DNA from: Hirudo medicinalis
Lineage: Eukaryota; Annelida; Clitellata; Hirudinida; Hirudinidae
NCBI GenBank assembly: GCA_011800805.1
Contig: MPNW01000396.1
Coordinates: 18,559 to 82,558 of the forward strand
Reading direction: 5' to 3'
Length of the DNA: 64,000 nucleotides
The notes under the pieces: generated by a model
The model's database searches: none
Told to the model about the DNA's origin: nothing
The model's input: only the letters and a program-made list of their open reading frames with translations
Made by a program: the position numbers and the translations under genes
Part shown: in pieces, positions 12,267-25,805 of the stretch
Layout: the number at the start of each line of letters is the position of its first letter
Numbering within the stretch: the first letter of the stretch is position 1

Positions 12267-12913
12267 CCTAGGTGACCTTTGCATTGTCTTCTATTGGCCG
12301 CTATTTTTTAGCCTTTCGACACATTTGAGAGACCAAGTATTCTATGTATTGATTCAAGTTTTTTTTTTTTTAGTCAGTTGTCGATATTTTTTGATCTCGT
12401 CGTATCCTCGTACAATCCAAGTGAAGCCAAATTTTTTTAGGCGTTTTTATTGAATTCCCATTGACCATTTTGAAGTTTAGCAATGCGAACGTCATCACAT
12501 TCGAACATCTGAAACGATATTGGCCGACGGATTTAAGCCCGCTCATTAACTCGAGTGTCGAGTCCCTCGCGAATAAAAATTATCTCATCGAACGTGCTTT
12601 GTGTTCAGGCGTTTGAATGTTCGTATGTGAGGAGCATAATAGAACAAATGTTATGTGTCGTCTGGAATTTATACTTTGGTCTTACTCGAAGTTGTAAGAA
12701 TTAATTCTTTGCAGTTTGTACGTGAATTTGAATGAAATTAGCTATTTATAGTTAGAAGGCAAATTATATTCTCGCTTGTTTACTTGAAAAAAATTACAAC
12801 GAACATTTCTGTTTAATAAATTATTGAAATTATTTCACATCTGATTTCACCTTTTTCCACTTAAAAAGGATTCTCAACAGGTGCAAAGTTTAAAATGAAT
12901 TGGAATTTGTTCG
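12267..12913. other. convergent 3' intergenic region, NEURL4 and LRRC34
   Basis: No coding sequence seen. On the plus strand AATAAA occurs at 12572-12577, a plausible NEURL4 poly(A) signal about 300 bp past the stop. On the minus strand AATAAA (forward TTTATT, 12446-12451) could serve LRRC34. If both are used the 3' UTRs overlap. Confidence 0.4.
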
Positions 12914-15900
12914 TTAATTCTCTTCTTCGGAATCCAACATTATCTTCGGTTCTTCTGGACAAGGGAAATTCACGTACCTCGAAAGTTCGGGTTGGGCGTG
13001 GTCGCCGTAAGTGGGTCCCCAATAGTAGAAAGGCATGATGCCATTGATGGACCACGCCATCCACACCTCGCCCCCCTCGTCAGCATAGGGCACGACGTCA
13101 GTCTGATCGAGGGTCAGGCGACCTGAATCGATCAGCTGTTTGAAGGTCTGGAAGGTATATATTTATTAAGATAATAAATTAGTATAAATATATTATGTAT
13201 TATTATTAAACTATTAGTTTGTATATTATAATATAGTTTGATGTTGAGAAAGTTATTTTGGACAATGACATTAATAAATACATTCTTAGGTTTATATTTA
13301 AGTAAAAATACTTACAAATAATTACTTGCATAATCAAATTACAAGTAATATTGATAATCAAATGCTCATAATTGCTTTAAAATAGATTGGTGCTTTCTAA
13401 ATCATCACTGCGTTGCAATAAGATGAGGTGTTTGCAAAGACCACAAAGTCAAATGACAAGAAGGCTCACAATGCAGGCAGCCTGGTCGGGCTTGTTTCCT
13501 GTGACATACATTTCTTCCAATGTCTGGTTGTTGATGAGGCAGTGAGCCAATGAACAGAGCCCCTTTCCTGTGAGACCATTCTTGACCACACTCAGTCTGA
13601 AGGTTTATTATAATTAGTAATAATTAGTTGACATGGTTGATGAGAACTATTAGAACAGCAACAAGTATGTTCTCTTTGACGACCTCTAAAGACAATTTCT
13701 TTAAACCTGACAACCATAGCAAGTTGAGTAATAATATTAACTAATGTTGATATTAACTGGCAATTAATAATAATTGCGATACTATTGTAAAGTTACTAAC
13801 ATTATAATGACTGAAATGTCTGTTCAGTTAACATTATTGAAGCCAAACATTCTCTATGTGTAATGAAGCAGCTTTAAAATATAATCTCGGATTTTTTGGT
13901 CAAGAAATATATTTTTCAAATAAAAATAACAAGTATAATAAGTTAGCTATGAATTAGAAATCATTGAAAATAATAAATTTAGAAACCAAAAAGGAAATGG
14001 ACCTCTTGAGGTTGGTGTTGTAAAGCGCGAGAGCCTCGGCAATGTTGATGGCCCCTCGTCCGAGATGAGGTTCAGACCCATGTCCAGTGTTGCCAAGTTG
14101 GTGTTTTGTCTCAGAAGGTGGGCAATCTTAGCTGCCCCACTCAAGGTTATCTGGTTGCTAAGATAAGATCGAACGAGAATGTCGGTCGCAACGACTGACT
14201 TGGTGTCACAATAAAAGGATGATATGCTAAAATAATGTACATAAAATAAAACAACAACATACAAGCATTTGAACAATGAGCTGTTTCAATTTTATAGGAA
14301 ACGAGGTCTGTTTATTTGTAAGTAACATTTTGTTACACGAGTTTCAAAATCGTCGAAATCAGAGAAAACTCAACAACAATGGTGAATCGATGAAGATTCT
14401 ATAATTAATGTGACAAATTATTTTAATTGATGAAGTTTTTTTGCAGTTCAGCTCATTAATATTAATTGTCTAATGAATATTAATTATCAACCTACCAGCT
14501 GAGGTCGAGGTAGGTCAGGTAGGAGTTGAAGCAGAGGGCTTCTGCCACAGTGATGGCGCCGAGGTGTTTGATGCCGTGCTTCCTCATGTGCAGTCTCGTC
14601 AGCGTCTTGTTCGTCTGACGGCACGAACGTCATTACGAGAGTCATTTCAATCGAGCTTAACTAATTAACTACAACCAATTAAAGGTCAACTAATTAACCA
14701 ATTAATTAAGTGACCAATTACAAATGAGTTTGTTAATATTAGCACGAACCGGATATCGGCATTAGAATTAGATCAAATCTACTGCAACTGACATTAAAAT
14801 TGTGGGCTAACCATAGCGTTATTAACAATCACATTATCATTATTGATGCAAATAATATTTTTAGCCCATTATTGGATGACTAAGCCAGAGGCTCTATGTC
14901 AAGTTATGCTTTAAGCTGTGACGACGACGTTAATTGATAAAACATTAACAATTAATGTTAGTAAATAAAGCTTTAATAGTTAATGTTAATTAGTAACTAG
15001 TAGTTCGTCTGTATAAGATGTTCTTCACCGACTTTGAGCATGGATGCGTACTGGTTGAAAATGTCCTCCTCTATGGTTTTTATGATCGGCCTGCTCACGT
15101 TGAGGGCCTTGAGGCTCTTGTTTTCGTGGAGCACCGTCGTCATGGCGATCACAGCGGTCAAACCCTGGACAAAATGATAAATTATTTAACTTTATTATAA
15201 TTATTAAGTGAATATGATGTAAACAATAATAATAATATTAATAATAATAATAACATTAATTTATGCAATAGAACAACAATAAATATCATAATTAGTGGCT
15301 AAAACTAATGAAACCGAAAGGAATAAAAAAGTATAAGTAAGTGTGAAATACTCAATTACATGAATATTCATCGCTAACAAGATTGGTCTTTAAAGAAATC
15401 ACTGAGAATAAATTAGATTACTAACAAGTTAATATAGCAGAGTCATATAGAAACAACATATCATCTAAAAATGGTAACAAGCTATTTATAGATAAGAAAA
15501 GGTCGAGAGGTCACCAGGTCGCAGTCGGCCAGGTCGATCTCTTCTAGGCTCTCGTTGATCTGAAGAGCCTCTGCGAAGTAAACCCCTCCCTTGTCCCCGA
15601 TCTTATTTCCGTTCATCCTCAGCGACTTCAAAGAGTTGTTCCTCTGATGGGAGTAATGCTTAGGTTTGAATGGACGAAATCGATAGTGCATTCGCGAGGT
15701 CGTCGTCATTGTCGGTAATTGGTAATAAGTAATGGTTAAAAATGTAAATATTAAACAATAAAGCAGCAATTATTCGTGGGTTACTGACAATGTTAATGTC
15801 ATGTTAATAATGTCATTGAATATCTGAAAAAGTTATTCAAAGTTAACATCGCAATTGTTATCATCAGCAGTGTTGCTGGTGATTAAGGCTTGTTCTCAAA

Positions 15901-16974
15901 TCTCAACCAACATTACCTATTCCAATTACTTGGTGAATTACAGCCACTAATTTGAAATGATCATAACATTAACCATCTTATATATTACTATTATATTATT
16001 TATACTATTGTATTACTTTACTGTTATTACTATTATATTATTATTTACTATTATTACTATTATATTATTATTTACAATTATTACTATTATACTAATATTT
16101 ACTATTAGAAGTTAAAGTAATCAAAATGAACTCTAATCACGTGAAGTGAGGCAGCAATATGCTGGGCTCCAATTGCTTCGATGTCGTTGCACATGAGATT
16201 CAGTTTTTTCATTGCAGAATTGTGCTATTTGTAAGAAATACAAAACATTTTAACTAAGTTAGTTAAATGCATGAAACTATTCTCGTTCGTGAATATTAAA
16301 ACTGACGGAACGGCAAAAACATTACGCAAAGTAATTTTGCCAGATGAACGGCTCCTTTGTCGGTGATGTTGTTGAATCTTAAATCCAGAGAAACAATGTA
16401 TCTGTTGCCAGCAAGCCATGTTGCAAAAACATTGGCATCACTGTCACCCAATCTGGTAGTGGTCATGACTTTGTTGTTGCCAGCCAAATAGAGTGATGTC
16501 TCTTTGTTGCAGAGTCTTTGCAACAGTGCAAGTTTAAGTTATTTTTTGTGTAGTTATTATTTTATTATTAATAGTTGCTAAGGTTAAATCTATCTCGAAA
16601 ACTAGTCAATTGTTTTTTCAGTGCGTTATATCTACCATGTTATGTTAGCATCCATTTTAAAATGGATTCCTCCCTGACATGATTGAGCAGTATGCCATAA
16701 AATTAAAGGATATTCATTTGCTCAGTTACAGCAAGATTAAATGAGGATAATTAAGTCCAATATCCGCCAAAGCTAAATGTGAAACAGATGTGCTGGCAGT
16801 GCACTGCAATTAATTAATTAATGTCAAGTTAGACCTAAATAGACAGACAAGCACTCACATCATGCTTTCGTCCATTTCAAACTGGAGCATCGTTACAATG
16901 GTCTCGTTAGGTTCAGCTCTCAATTCGGTACATGCGAGAGAATAATTGTTCATCGTCTCGTAGATGTCAGCCAT
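12914..16974 (-). CDS. LRRC34: LRRC34-like leucine-rich repeat protein (9 exons, about 428 aa, one apparent frameshift)
   Basis: Exons in transcript order: 16859-16974, 16326-16515, 16141-16224, 15515-15643, 15033-15164, 14496-14614, 14003-14157, 13470-13596, 12914-13147 (TAA at 12914-12916). It has ribonuclease-inhibitor-type LRRs of about 28 residues (SLDLRFNNITDKGA, KKLNLMCNDIEAIGA, KSLRMNGNKIGDKGG). Exon 3 is exactly one 28-residue repeat. The C-terminal exon contains TDVVPY and YYWGPTYGD, which resemble the LRRC34 C-terminus and set it apart from other LRR proteins. Mouse LRRC34 has been linked to the nucleolus, stem cells and male germ cells. All phases join except exon 7, whose frame breaks at a run of four C (14052-14055). 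Downstream codons fit perfectly one base out, so this is either an assembly/homopolymer error or a damaged allele. Confidence 0.85.
14003..14157 (-). CDS. LRRC34: LRRC34 exon 7 with an apparent one-base deletion
   Basis: Read on the minus strand, the exon gives QNTNLATLDMGLNLISDEG in frame, then slips. The LRR pattern and the match to the next exon (RLSVVKNGLTGKGL) resume only in the +1-shifted frame. The exon is 155 nt; phase on both sides calls for 156. The break coincides with the CCCC at 14052-14055. Confidence 0.85.
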
Positions 16975-17324
16975 TTTTCAGTGATCACTAAAACCTATCG
17001 CTAACCAACTGGAAAAGTTTACAGTTCTCTCTGGTTGCTATAGCAATGACCTCCTCGTAGGAGGAGCGAGCATGCTAAACCTTGTTCTACAAAATAAAAA
17101 TAATAAAACCAACTCGTTGATTTAAATATTTAATTAAAATAAAATTAAAGAGCAAACATCAACAATCGGACAAAACCAACAATAAAAAATTGGCGATCTC
17201 GCATCATAAGCGCACAGGCGACGGTCATGAACGCACCCTAGAGTAGAATTGAATTGCACGACTTCGACAGATATAATAGTCTATAATCGGCCATTTTAAA
17301 CCAGGCGTATTTCAACGTCATATC
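16975..17324. promoter_or_regulatory. head-to-head region between LRRC34 and a small plus-strand ORF
   Basis: About 350 bp separates the LRRC34 start codon (16974, minus) from the first ATG of the plus-strand ORF at 17325. No TATA box or other promoter element can be assigned with confidence. Shared promoter use is inferred from spacing only. Confidence 0.35.
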
Positions 17325-17513
17325 TTGGCTATGTTCAATCGAAAACGTATCAATCAAAGAGAAACAGAAAGAATCGAAAAGAATTTTCAAAGGTTTGACG
17401 AGCAATGGCATGACAGATGTGATGAATTAAAACTGAAAAGATCTCTAAAATTTGACACGTCGGAAGGACTCAGTCAAACACATCATCCTTCATCCTGGAA
17501 TGTCCGATCATGA
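17325..17513 (+). CDS. small hypothetical ORF or first exon, charged and helical
   Basis: Sixty-two codons from ATG 17325 to TGA 17511-17513. The composition is strikingly charged (NRKRINQRETERIEKNFQRF) and likely helical, unlike the microsatellite-derived frames nearby. It could be a complete microprotein or the first exon of a spliced gene. A possible acceptor ttgcag at about 17682 is followed by further open sequence (ATG AAA GGA CAT). No family was recognised. Confidence 0.3.
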   Translation: MAMFNRKRINQRETERIEKNFQRFDEQWHDRCDELKLKRSLKFDTSEGLSQTHHPSSWNVRS

Positions 17514-17963
17514 GACTCACACCAACGATCAAGTACAGACGACGAAGTTAGGCAAGAGAATGTCTTTTGAGATGCAGCATTTCACAGTGCAAAATTCTAG
17601 ACATCGTTGCAGTGCTCATCTCGTCATTGACGGAAGGAGTACAATTTAATCGTTCAACAAATTGTTTTTTATTTTATTGCAGATGAAAGGACATCCACGT
17701 GACCTTGTAAAACTTGTTCTAAACATTCAAGTACAAGTGCAACATTTCAAAAAGTTCCAAGATGTAAAAGCTTGGCTCCTAAATGCACTTTTTCAACTGT
17801 AACAATCAAATCAGGTTCACTAAAACAAGTCAAGACAATCACTCAATCAATCAATCTAGCAGTAAATTGTCAATCAATTACACAAATTACCAATCAATTG
17901 ATCATCAGAGAAAGAGGAAAAGCCTAGGCAAGGAAATAGTAGTTCAGTAGAACAGATGAGAAA
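17514..17963. other. short region downstream of the small ORF and 3' of the RICH gene
   Basis: A second open frame (from about 17452 to 17649) overlaps this stretch but resembles nothing known. Minus-strand AATAAA (forward TTTATT, about 17673-17678) could be the poly(A) signal of the RhoGAP gene. Confidence 0.3.
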
Positions 17964-19247
17964 TCAAAATTCTGTAGACTTCATCTCAACTTTTTTCGGG
18001 GGTATTGGAGGTTGGGGACGTTGCGGGGGTACTGGCCTCGAGCCAGTGCTAAGTTGCCTGGAGTGACCTTTGATGACTGGTGGATGGGTGGAAGCATCGC
18101 CCGAATTCAGGTTCGGGTAGAGTCTGGGACTGGGAGAGCTGTCAGTCTGAGGGGGTTGGGAAGCCGGTGCCAAAGGCCCAGAAGATATGCAAGATGTTGA
18201 AGTGGAGTCAGACACTGCTTTCTCACCAGTCGGGAGATTGAGGCTGGACATCGAGGCACTCATGATGTTGGAAGTGCCAGAAACATCGGTAGAGGAGGAG
18301 ACTGGTTGAGGCAAATAAGGGAGGGTGGGATGCGGTTGGTAGGAGTAGCAAGGTTGGGACTGGGGAGGATTGGGGCATTGCGTCTGGGGCTGGTAAGGGT
18401 AAGCAGACGGTTGTCGAGGTTGGTAAAATGAATTGTTGGATGGGATGGAAGATGGTGGTGGCAATGACTGAGATGACTGGGTTATGGCAGGCAGGACAGA
18501 ATAGTTCACGAGAGGACTGGTAGGCTGGATGACGACCATAGGGTTTACCGGGACCGGCACTGCAGGTGGCGTCACTTTGGGGCGTTCTGCCACCGGGGGC
18601 TTATCAGGGGGAGGAATGTTCGGTCGTTCGGGCGGAGGCACTCTCGGCTTCTCGACTCGAGGAGAGGGAGAATGGTCGTGCGGTTGAGTGGAGTTGGAGA
18701 ACATCTGAGGGAAGGTGATGTTTTCTTGGCTTGGTGGCTGGGGAGCGGGTTGCTTCTTGGCCTTCTTCAGGGTGGATGATCCAGGACCAGAAATGTCCCC
18801 ACTGCTCCTGAGTGATAATTATAATTATCAATTGTAATATCATCAGTAATACTCTCTAAGAGGCAAATAAATGCTATATTATTAACAATATCATTAGTAT
18901 TGTACAGACCTTTCCTTTATTTTACATAAACGTAAAACACTTAAGAGTAATATATTTATGTTGCATGTGTATTTCTATATTATATATATATTTCTGTTGT
19001 GAACAAATCATGTGATGACAAAAACTCATAAAGTGTCGTAGATAAAAGAAGATGAAAGTGATAGAATGAAAGATTCATAAAAAAATATTGAATATTTATT
19101 TTTAATAGGAAAATAGAAAATTTCTAAACTCCTCAAACCCTATGAACTCAGGAATGGTGGATGGAATTGCCAGTTTGATGCTGTAGTTGGAATCGTTCGG
19201 AGGCATCGACGCCTGTACTTTATCATACATGGAGTCGAACTCCGATG
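17964..19247 (-). CDS. ARHGAP17: RICH gene: proline-rich C-terminal tail with PDZ-binding end
   Basis: Exon 19139-19247 joins at phase 2 to the terminal exon 17964-18807. The tail is rich in Pro, Ser and Gln with SH3-ligand-type clusters (PPPERPNIPPPDKPP, PPQRPQPPIPPKK). The protein ends S-T-E-F, a class I PDZ-binding pattern (S/T-x-hydrophobic) comparable to the S-T-A-L end of vertebrate RICH proteins. SH3 and PDZ partners are expected, by inference. Confidence 0.88.
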
Positions 19248-22200
19248 CTGAAAATCCCAAGTGATTTCAACAAACTGTCAGTCAGTTTAAAGATTTGCAT
19301 TAAATAATGAGAAAATAAATGCTGTAAGATCACATGACACGAAATATATTTTTTCCTAAACTTCATCATTGCACCACCATCATCAACATTATCGTTGTCA
19401 TCACCATCATCATAATCATCCTAGATTAAAAACCTTCTGGAAAGATGGCATCACAGTGGGTGACGAGTGCCTCCACTAGTGCACTTTGAAGACCAACGGA
19501 CAGCATGTTCACCCTGCAAGCCACAAAACGATGGTTATTACATAAAGTCGATGATGATGATGATGATGATGACGATGGTCTCTCTGTTTCTACTATTTCT
19601 CACTCACAGCTATCATCATCATCGTCAAGCTTTATTTAACAGCTTAGAGTTTATTAATTTAAAACTTTTACCTAAAGTAAATAACTGCAGGGTTTGAAAT
19701 TATAAATGCAAAATAGATGAGTACGATAATAGTTATCAATGATTAAGTAAAATGAGCAAATTAGTCACAATAAGATAAGCAAATATAGTCTAATTACCTA
19801 TAATTAACAATAAGATTTTGTTAATTATTTATATAACTTATTTTATTATAAATATTATAATAAAACACTTTTGTTTATATTATACGCTTGTTTATCCATA
19901 TTAATAATAATAATAATAGTTAATTTGTAATGCGCCATTTGCATAGCGTCAGAGGCACAATATTTAACATATTGTAATATTGTGCGGGCATCCAATTACA
20001 CTTCAAGGTTAAATTCTCTTCACTTATCACAGAAACGGTCTGTTCGTATCCTCTTTGATATTCTCGCTAATGTTCTGTCCCTCTCGTATCTTCTTCGATT
20101 CCACCACCATTACATCCTCTGAGTTCATATCCATATCAAACAGTCTTACAAATCCTACATCTTAAATAAGTGAAATCATCTCTTGTGGATTAATTTCAAT
20201 TAATTCATCTAATTTCTGATGGTTTGAACTGCCACTTTAAATTTTGTTATTAGAAGCTGTTCAAACACACGTTAATTCGCCTACCCGGAATTTTCATTGG
20301 ACGGCCAGATGAGATTCGGGCCCATGACCAGGCCTATGTTGGAAGGGGTCATCTTGTTTATGTCGGACAATTCCGACAGTTTCTTCAGGAATTTTATGAC
20401 GTACCTTTAATAATTTAAAGGTTACGAACCCGGTCATCAAAAGCAGTCATAGATGGCGTGATCATCGGTAATAAATCATTGATTGTTAATTTGAAAATCA
20501 ATTCAAACCATATTTTTAATAGGTTTAAATGTAATATTTTTTAGAGCAGAAGTGATGTCGGTGGAATGTAGCATTTAAAACTGCATTACCAGTGCTTTAA
20601 TGGCTGGGTTACCTGAGGTTGATGTAATAATCCCTGGGCTCCAACTTGTTGACGACTTCTTTCAAGTGATTGGCCACCTGTTCTGGTGGTCTGCAATCAA
20701 TGATTCCACACTTAGGTTCAGAGGTCATGTGAGATTTGGCAGGGTAAAAAACCAAGGGTGATTCATTGAGGATTACTAATTTATTTTTAATTAATTTAAA
20801 TTTGTAACGAGCTTTCAATTCATTAATAATATAATAATAATGAAGTATAATGTAACATAATAATAATACAGTAAAATATAATGTAATATAATTTAATAAT
20901 AATAATAATACAACATAACGTAATGTAATGTAATAATAAGACAATAATATTAGCAACGACATTATAAACTCTCAACATATTCAAGGACACGAGGTCACAA
21001 TTTTAAACCAAGAGCTGTTAAAATGAGATGTGAAACTGCTAAGAATTTCTTCTGCAACCGAATTTAACGAGTTGTTGAACTTAACGAGTTGTTGAACTTA
21101 ACGAGTTGTTGAACTTAACGAGTTGTTGGATCATGGAACTCCATGTCCGTCGATGTTAATAAATTGTAAATTCATCGTCTGCTTCTCGTTTTGACTCGTC
21201 TGTTCGTGAACTTAACTTAAATCAATTTCTCACCAACAAATAATTTCCCTCTTTTTTGTGTCCACAAAACGAATGTTTTTCATTTTTATTTTTGAGATGC
21301 GGGGGGGGGCTTAGTTTAGTTTTTTGCTGTCATTATTTGTTGCTTTCGCTCAGATTTGTGCATTTATGTTTTTCTTGATTTCTTGGTCGTATAAGAGGTC
21401 GACCGACCCTTTGATCGAAGTTGATAATAAATAAATGCAAATATATATAATGTGTAGGTAACAATGCAATAACTCACTTCTCCAAAGCTTTCGTCCAATC
21501 ATTGAAAAGGCCACTTTTCATGAGGGGCTCTGGCAATTCTCTCAAATACTGTTTCAACGAACCTGCAGGAGCAGGGAGGAGGAAGTTACTAAGCGTTGTA
21601 ATCAGGATTGAATACAAATGTATATTTTACAATTCATCACATCAATGATGCTGTCTTAATTAATATTACTAATATTGTTATTATTATTATTACCTTTATC
21701 ATCATCATCATCATCATCACTACCACCACCACTATTATTATTATTATTATTATTATTTTGAAAATTATTGCATAACTTATACAAACAAGCAACTGTGTGG
21801 ACATCGTAATCTTCAGACGAATCGGACAGTGGATTCGTCGACATGTTCGAGTTGAAGGCAGACTGGAAGAAAATTATGATTTATTTGATTCAATTGATGT
21901 TACTTGGAATCCGCTAATTAAATACAATTTGATTTGTTATTGCCGATAATAAATAACATTGAATAAAGCGTGCGATATCGATATCACCTTCAGTTTTTTC
22001 ATCTTCGAGGCAGGACCGGTCAGCCTAAGGAGACCCTGGAAAAGGGAAATAACTTGGAATAAACATTTTCATTTCTCAGATTAACTTTGTAATAATTTCA
22101 TTGTAAGTCTGCTTAACAATAATTAACATTAATAACTGAAAATAATAATAATAATGATGATGATGATAATAATAATAATAATAATAAAGACGACAACTAT

Positions 22201-22724
22201 AACAACAACAATATAATAATAAACAACAATAATAATAATAAACATCAACAACAACAATAACAAGCTCCATGGCAGTAACGTTGTCCATGCATTCATAATG
22301 TGTGCTTAACGTGTGTTTCTAATTCAACAAGCTTCCATCATCATGCAATCTCAAGCAGTGTACGTCTTAAGTTGAGGATGGTCGGTACATTCACTTGACG
22401 ACGATTATGATTATGATCGCACATCCCGACCGCTTAATAATTACTGGTAACATACAATAACATAATAATAATAATAATAATTAATCAATAAAAATACATA
22501 ATATATAATTTAAATAAAAACAAAATAATAATAAAATCAATATAGAAAATATGAAAATCATCATCATCAAGGTCACGTAAAATGTTTAACTTGGGTAAGA
22601 GTGCATTTATAATGATCATAATTAGCCTTGAGTAACAAAGTAATTGAATGCATTCATCAATCAATGAATTAAGAACAACAATTGCTATCCTAATTGGTAT
22701 TACGTAATTATTATCATCATCACT

Positions 22725-22755
<31 letters not shown>

Positions 22756-23630
22756 TTACTATTATTATTACTATTAATTATTCTATTTGGTATTACGTAA
22801 TTGTACAGCAATAAGAATAGTTCCATTTATGTAGCACCACACTGCACCCATTCCCAAGCTGGGTTTCGAACACAACACATGACAACAGTTCCTCCATCAA
22901 CCCAATCACGTGGTTAAAAGCTAACCTACACAGCAAATAATATCGAATTACGAACAATTGTTATCTAATTATCGATAATATTATTCCCACAATTACTTCT
23001 TAAATACTACTTACATCTTGAGTTCAGAAAGTGGTTATAATAAAACCATGGATTGATGGATGGATGGATGTATGGATGGATTGACGGGTGGACTTGCAGT
23101 ACGAAAGGTTGGTATTCTCATCGACGCAGTACTTATAATTTTTCTATTTATTACTTTTATTAGAATTATGAAAACACGAACAGAGACACGAAGATACCAG
23201 CGGTTGAACGGTGGAGATGAAAATCAAGCAATCAATACATGAACTTTTCAGTCCAAACAGAAGCAAGGGAATCAGAAATAACATGAGATTCATTTTAATG
23301 GCGCCTGCACTCTACCGCCATTATCCATATCATCATCGTCGTCGACGTCGCCGCCGCCACCGCCACCACCACCATCACCATCATCATCAACGACATCACC
23401 ATCATCATCATCATCATCATTATCATCAACGACATCACCATCGTCGTCATCATCTTCATCATCACCATCCTCGTCATTGCCTTCTAAATGATGATCATCA
23501 TCATTGTTCATCTTACTCACAGCGTGATTCTTAACTAACCTGATTGATGACTCGAGAGCTTAAGAACGTAGGGTCAGCAAAGTATGAAGAAGATGGTTAT
23601 ATTCAAGATGATTCTTGTGATGACGACGAC

Positions 23631-23661
<31 letters not shown>

Positions 23662-24344
23662 TCCTTTGTGAAAGCTAGTACTCTTTTAAATATTTTGTTT
23701 ACATTTGTCAGTTGACTTTGTACATTTAATTCTATAACGATGGTCAGTCTGATAGCGGAAGCTTCACTGAGGCTGATACTTGAGTGATCTTATTTTAGTT
23801 TCTATTTTTTAATGAATGTTCTGCTTAAATGTATTTTTATTAAATAAAGTTACTCTAAAAAAAATTACTATTATTAAAATAAACACGTTGAGTCTCCTAT
23901 TTCATTCATTTTTCCAAACCTCCATCCGTCCATCCATCCATCAGTGCTTAGAACCAATGGAATCGCTTCCGCCTCTCAAGACCTGACCCGAAATAAATCG
24001 ATCCGCCTTGACCCAGATAAAACAAAATGGGATGACCTCGATCCAATTGGAAGCAGAGTTATAAATAGGAGTCCAGGGAGATTCCTAGGATCACGTAGAT
24101 TGTGATTGGGGAAAAGTGTAAGAAAGTGCTGTGTAAGCTTTATTAAGATGAAAACAACGATTAACAATGTCACAATTGATCCGTTCAGAGTAAAAAGAAG
24201 AATAAAGTTTATTAAAAGTTTTTCATGCGAAATTCGTTGAAAATGAAAATGTGAAAATTGGACAATTAGCAAACTTTTTATTTCGATAGAGTGGCTGCTG
24301 TTCGTTGTAATTTCCATTAATTTTAAGAGTTTAATGCTATAATC

Positions 24345-24375
<31 letters not shown>

Positions 24376-24377
24376 CC

Positions 24378-24426
<49 letters not shown>

Positions 24427-24674
24427 CTATCATCATCGTCATAATCACTACCTCCTACAGATGACTTGGATCACGTACCACCGTACCACCCAAAGATGAA
24501 TGCTTGCCATTGATCACAGAGGCAGTACTCGAAGGACCGACGACGAGCACGTGTCCCAGAGGCACCTCACCTCGTGCAGCTTCAAATTCTTCGGAGTTAA
24601 TTAGGTTAATGTGTCCCAATTCCTGACCCTTCCATTGGTCGGTGGATCTTGTTACTTTCCATTGATCTTATCTA

Positions 24675-24711
<37 letters not shown>

Positions 24712-25058
24712 CTGTCCTACTACTTAGTAGTTAATTTAGTAGACATTTTTTAGGTTACCAGGAGGCACGCATCGCTTCGGACAACTTGATGAGTATTCAT
24801 GGAATTTATTAGAATATTAATCACTTAATTAATCAACCGATTAATCATTAATGTGGGATGGGCTAATTGGCATTAATTGGCAATCGACATTAACGTCTCA
24901 TTAACATATTGTAATTATTTCCTCTTACAAATAACATGAATTTATTTACATCGATAAAGTGTGTTTTTCTGAATCTTCAGGGCGCACCTCGTCTAGACCC
25001 GAAATACGCCAACAACAACAACAACAACAACAACGCAAGCGTCAGACGTAAAAACTGC

Positions 25059-25089
<31 letters not shown>

Positions 25090-25680
25090 GTTACGCGTTG
25101 CTGCTGGGAATTTATTTTTGCAAATGCCTCACGTATTCACCAGTAGAATCATGACGACGACGACGACGACGACGATGCAGATCAAAGATAACGACCATCT
25201 CAGGCTGAGGAGAACGTGAGCGAAGAATTAGAAATGATTTAGCGCGAGGACGAAATGACCCCGAATAAAGGAATGTGAATAATTGGCAAATAAATGAAAG
25301 CAGCCAATAATTGAATGCATGAACAGTCTAGACTTTAGACGTCTGCTATACGCATTGAGTCTTGAAACAATGGTGGAAGTGGTGATAGCTGGCGATGATG
25401 ATGATTATGAGGAAGATGGAGATAATAGGCGATGCTGATGATGATGATGCTGATGATAATGAGGAAGAAGATGAAGATGATGATGATGGTAGTGATGATG
25501 ATGATGATGATAACACGGCGGTGAGTTATAACTATTTATTATTCTCGTTATAATTAACCGAAATTGGTTGAAACATGGAATAGTTGAAAGAAGCGAACCG
25601 TTATTTAATATAAATATTACTATAACAATATAATATAATATATTCATAATTGTAATATTATTAATTATTAATATTCTAAC

Positions 25681-25713
<33 letters not shown>

Positions 25714-25739
25714 CATCATTATCATTATTATTATCATTA

Positions 25740-25805
<66 letters not shown>

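Noticed and set aside
12012..12284. Minus-strand 90-codon frame opposite the last NEURL4 exon
   Set aside because: Shadow of a real exon whose plus-strand frame matches the conserved NEURL4 C-terminus.
21656..22826. Open frames rich in Asn, Asp, Tyr or Ile on the minus strand
   Set aside because: They are translations of TAA/ATC microsatellites, have no splice-consistent partners and no family resemblance.
23211..23534. Poly-His and poly-Asp open frames on both strands
   Set aside because: Produced by an ATC/GTC repeat; all frames stay open because the repeat lacks stop codons.
23940..24110. Plus-strand open stretch of about 50 codons with balanced base composition
   Set aside because: No start, no splice partners and no recognisable family.
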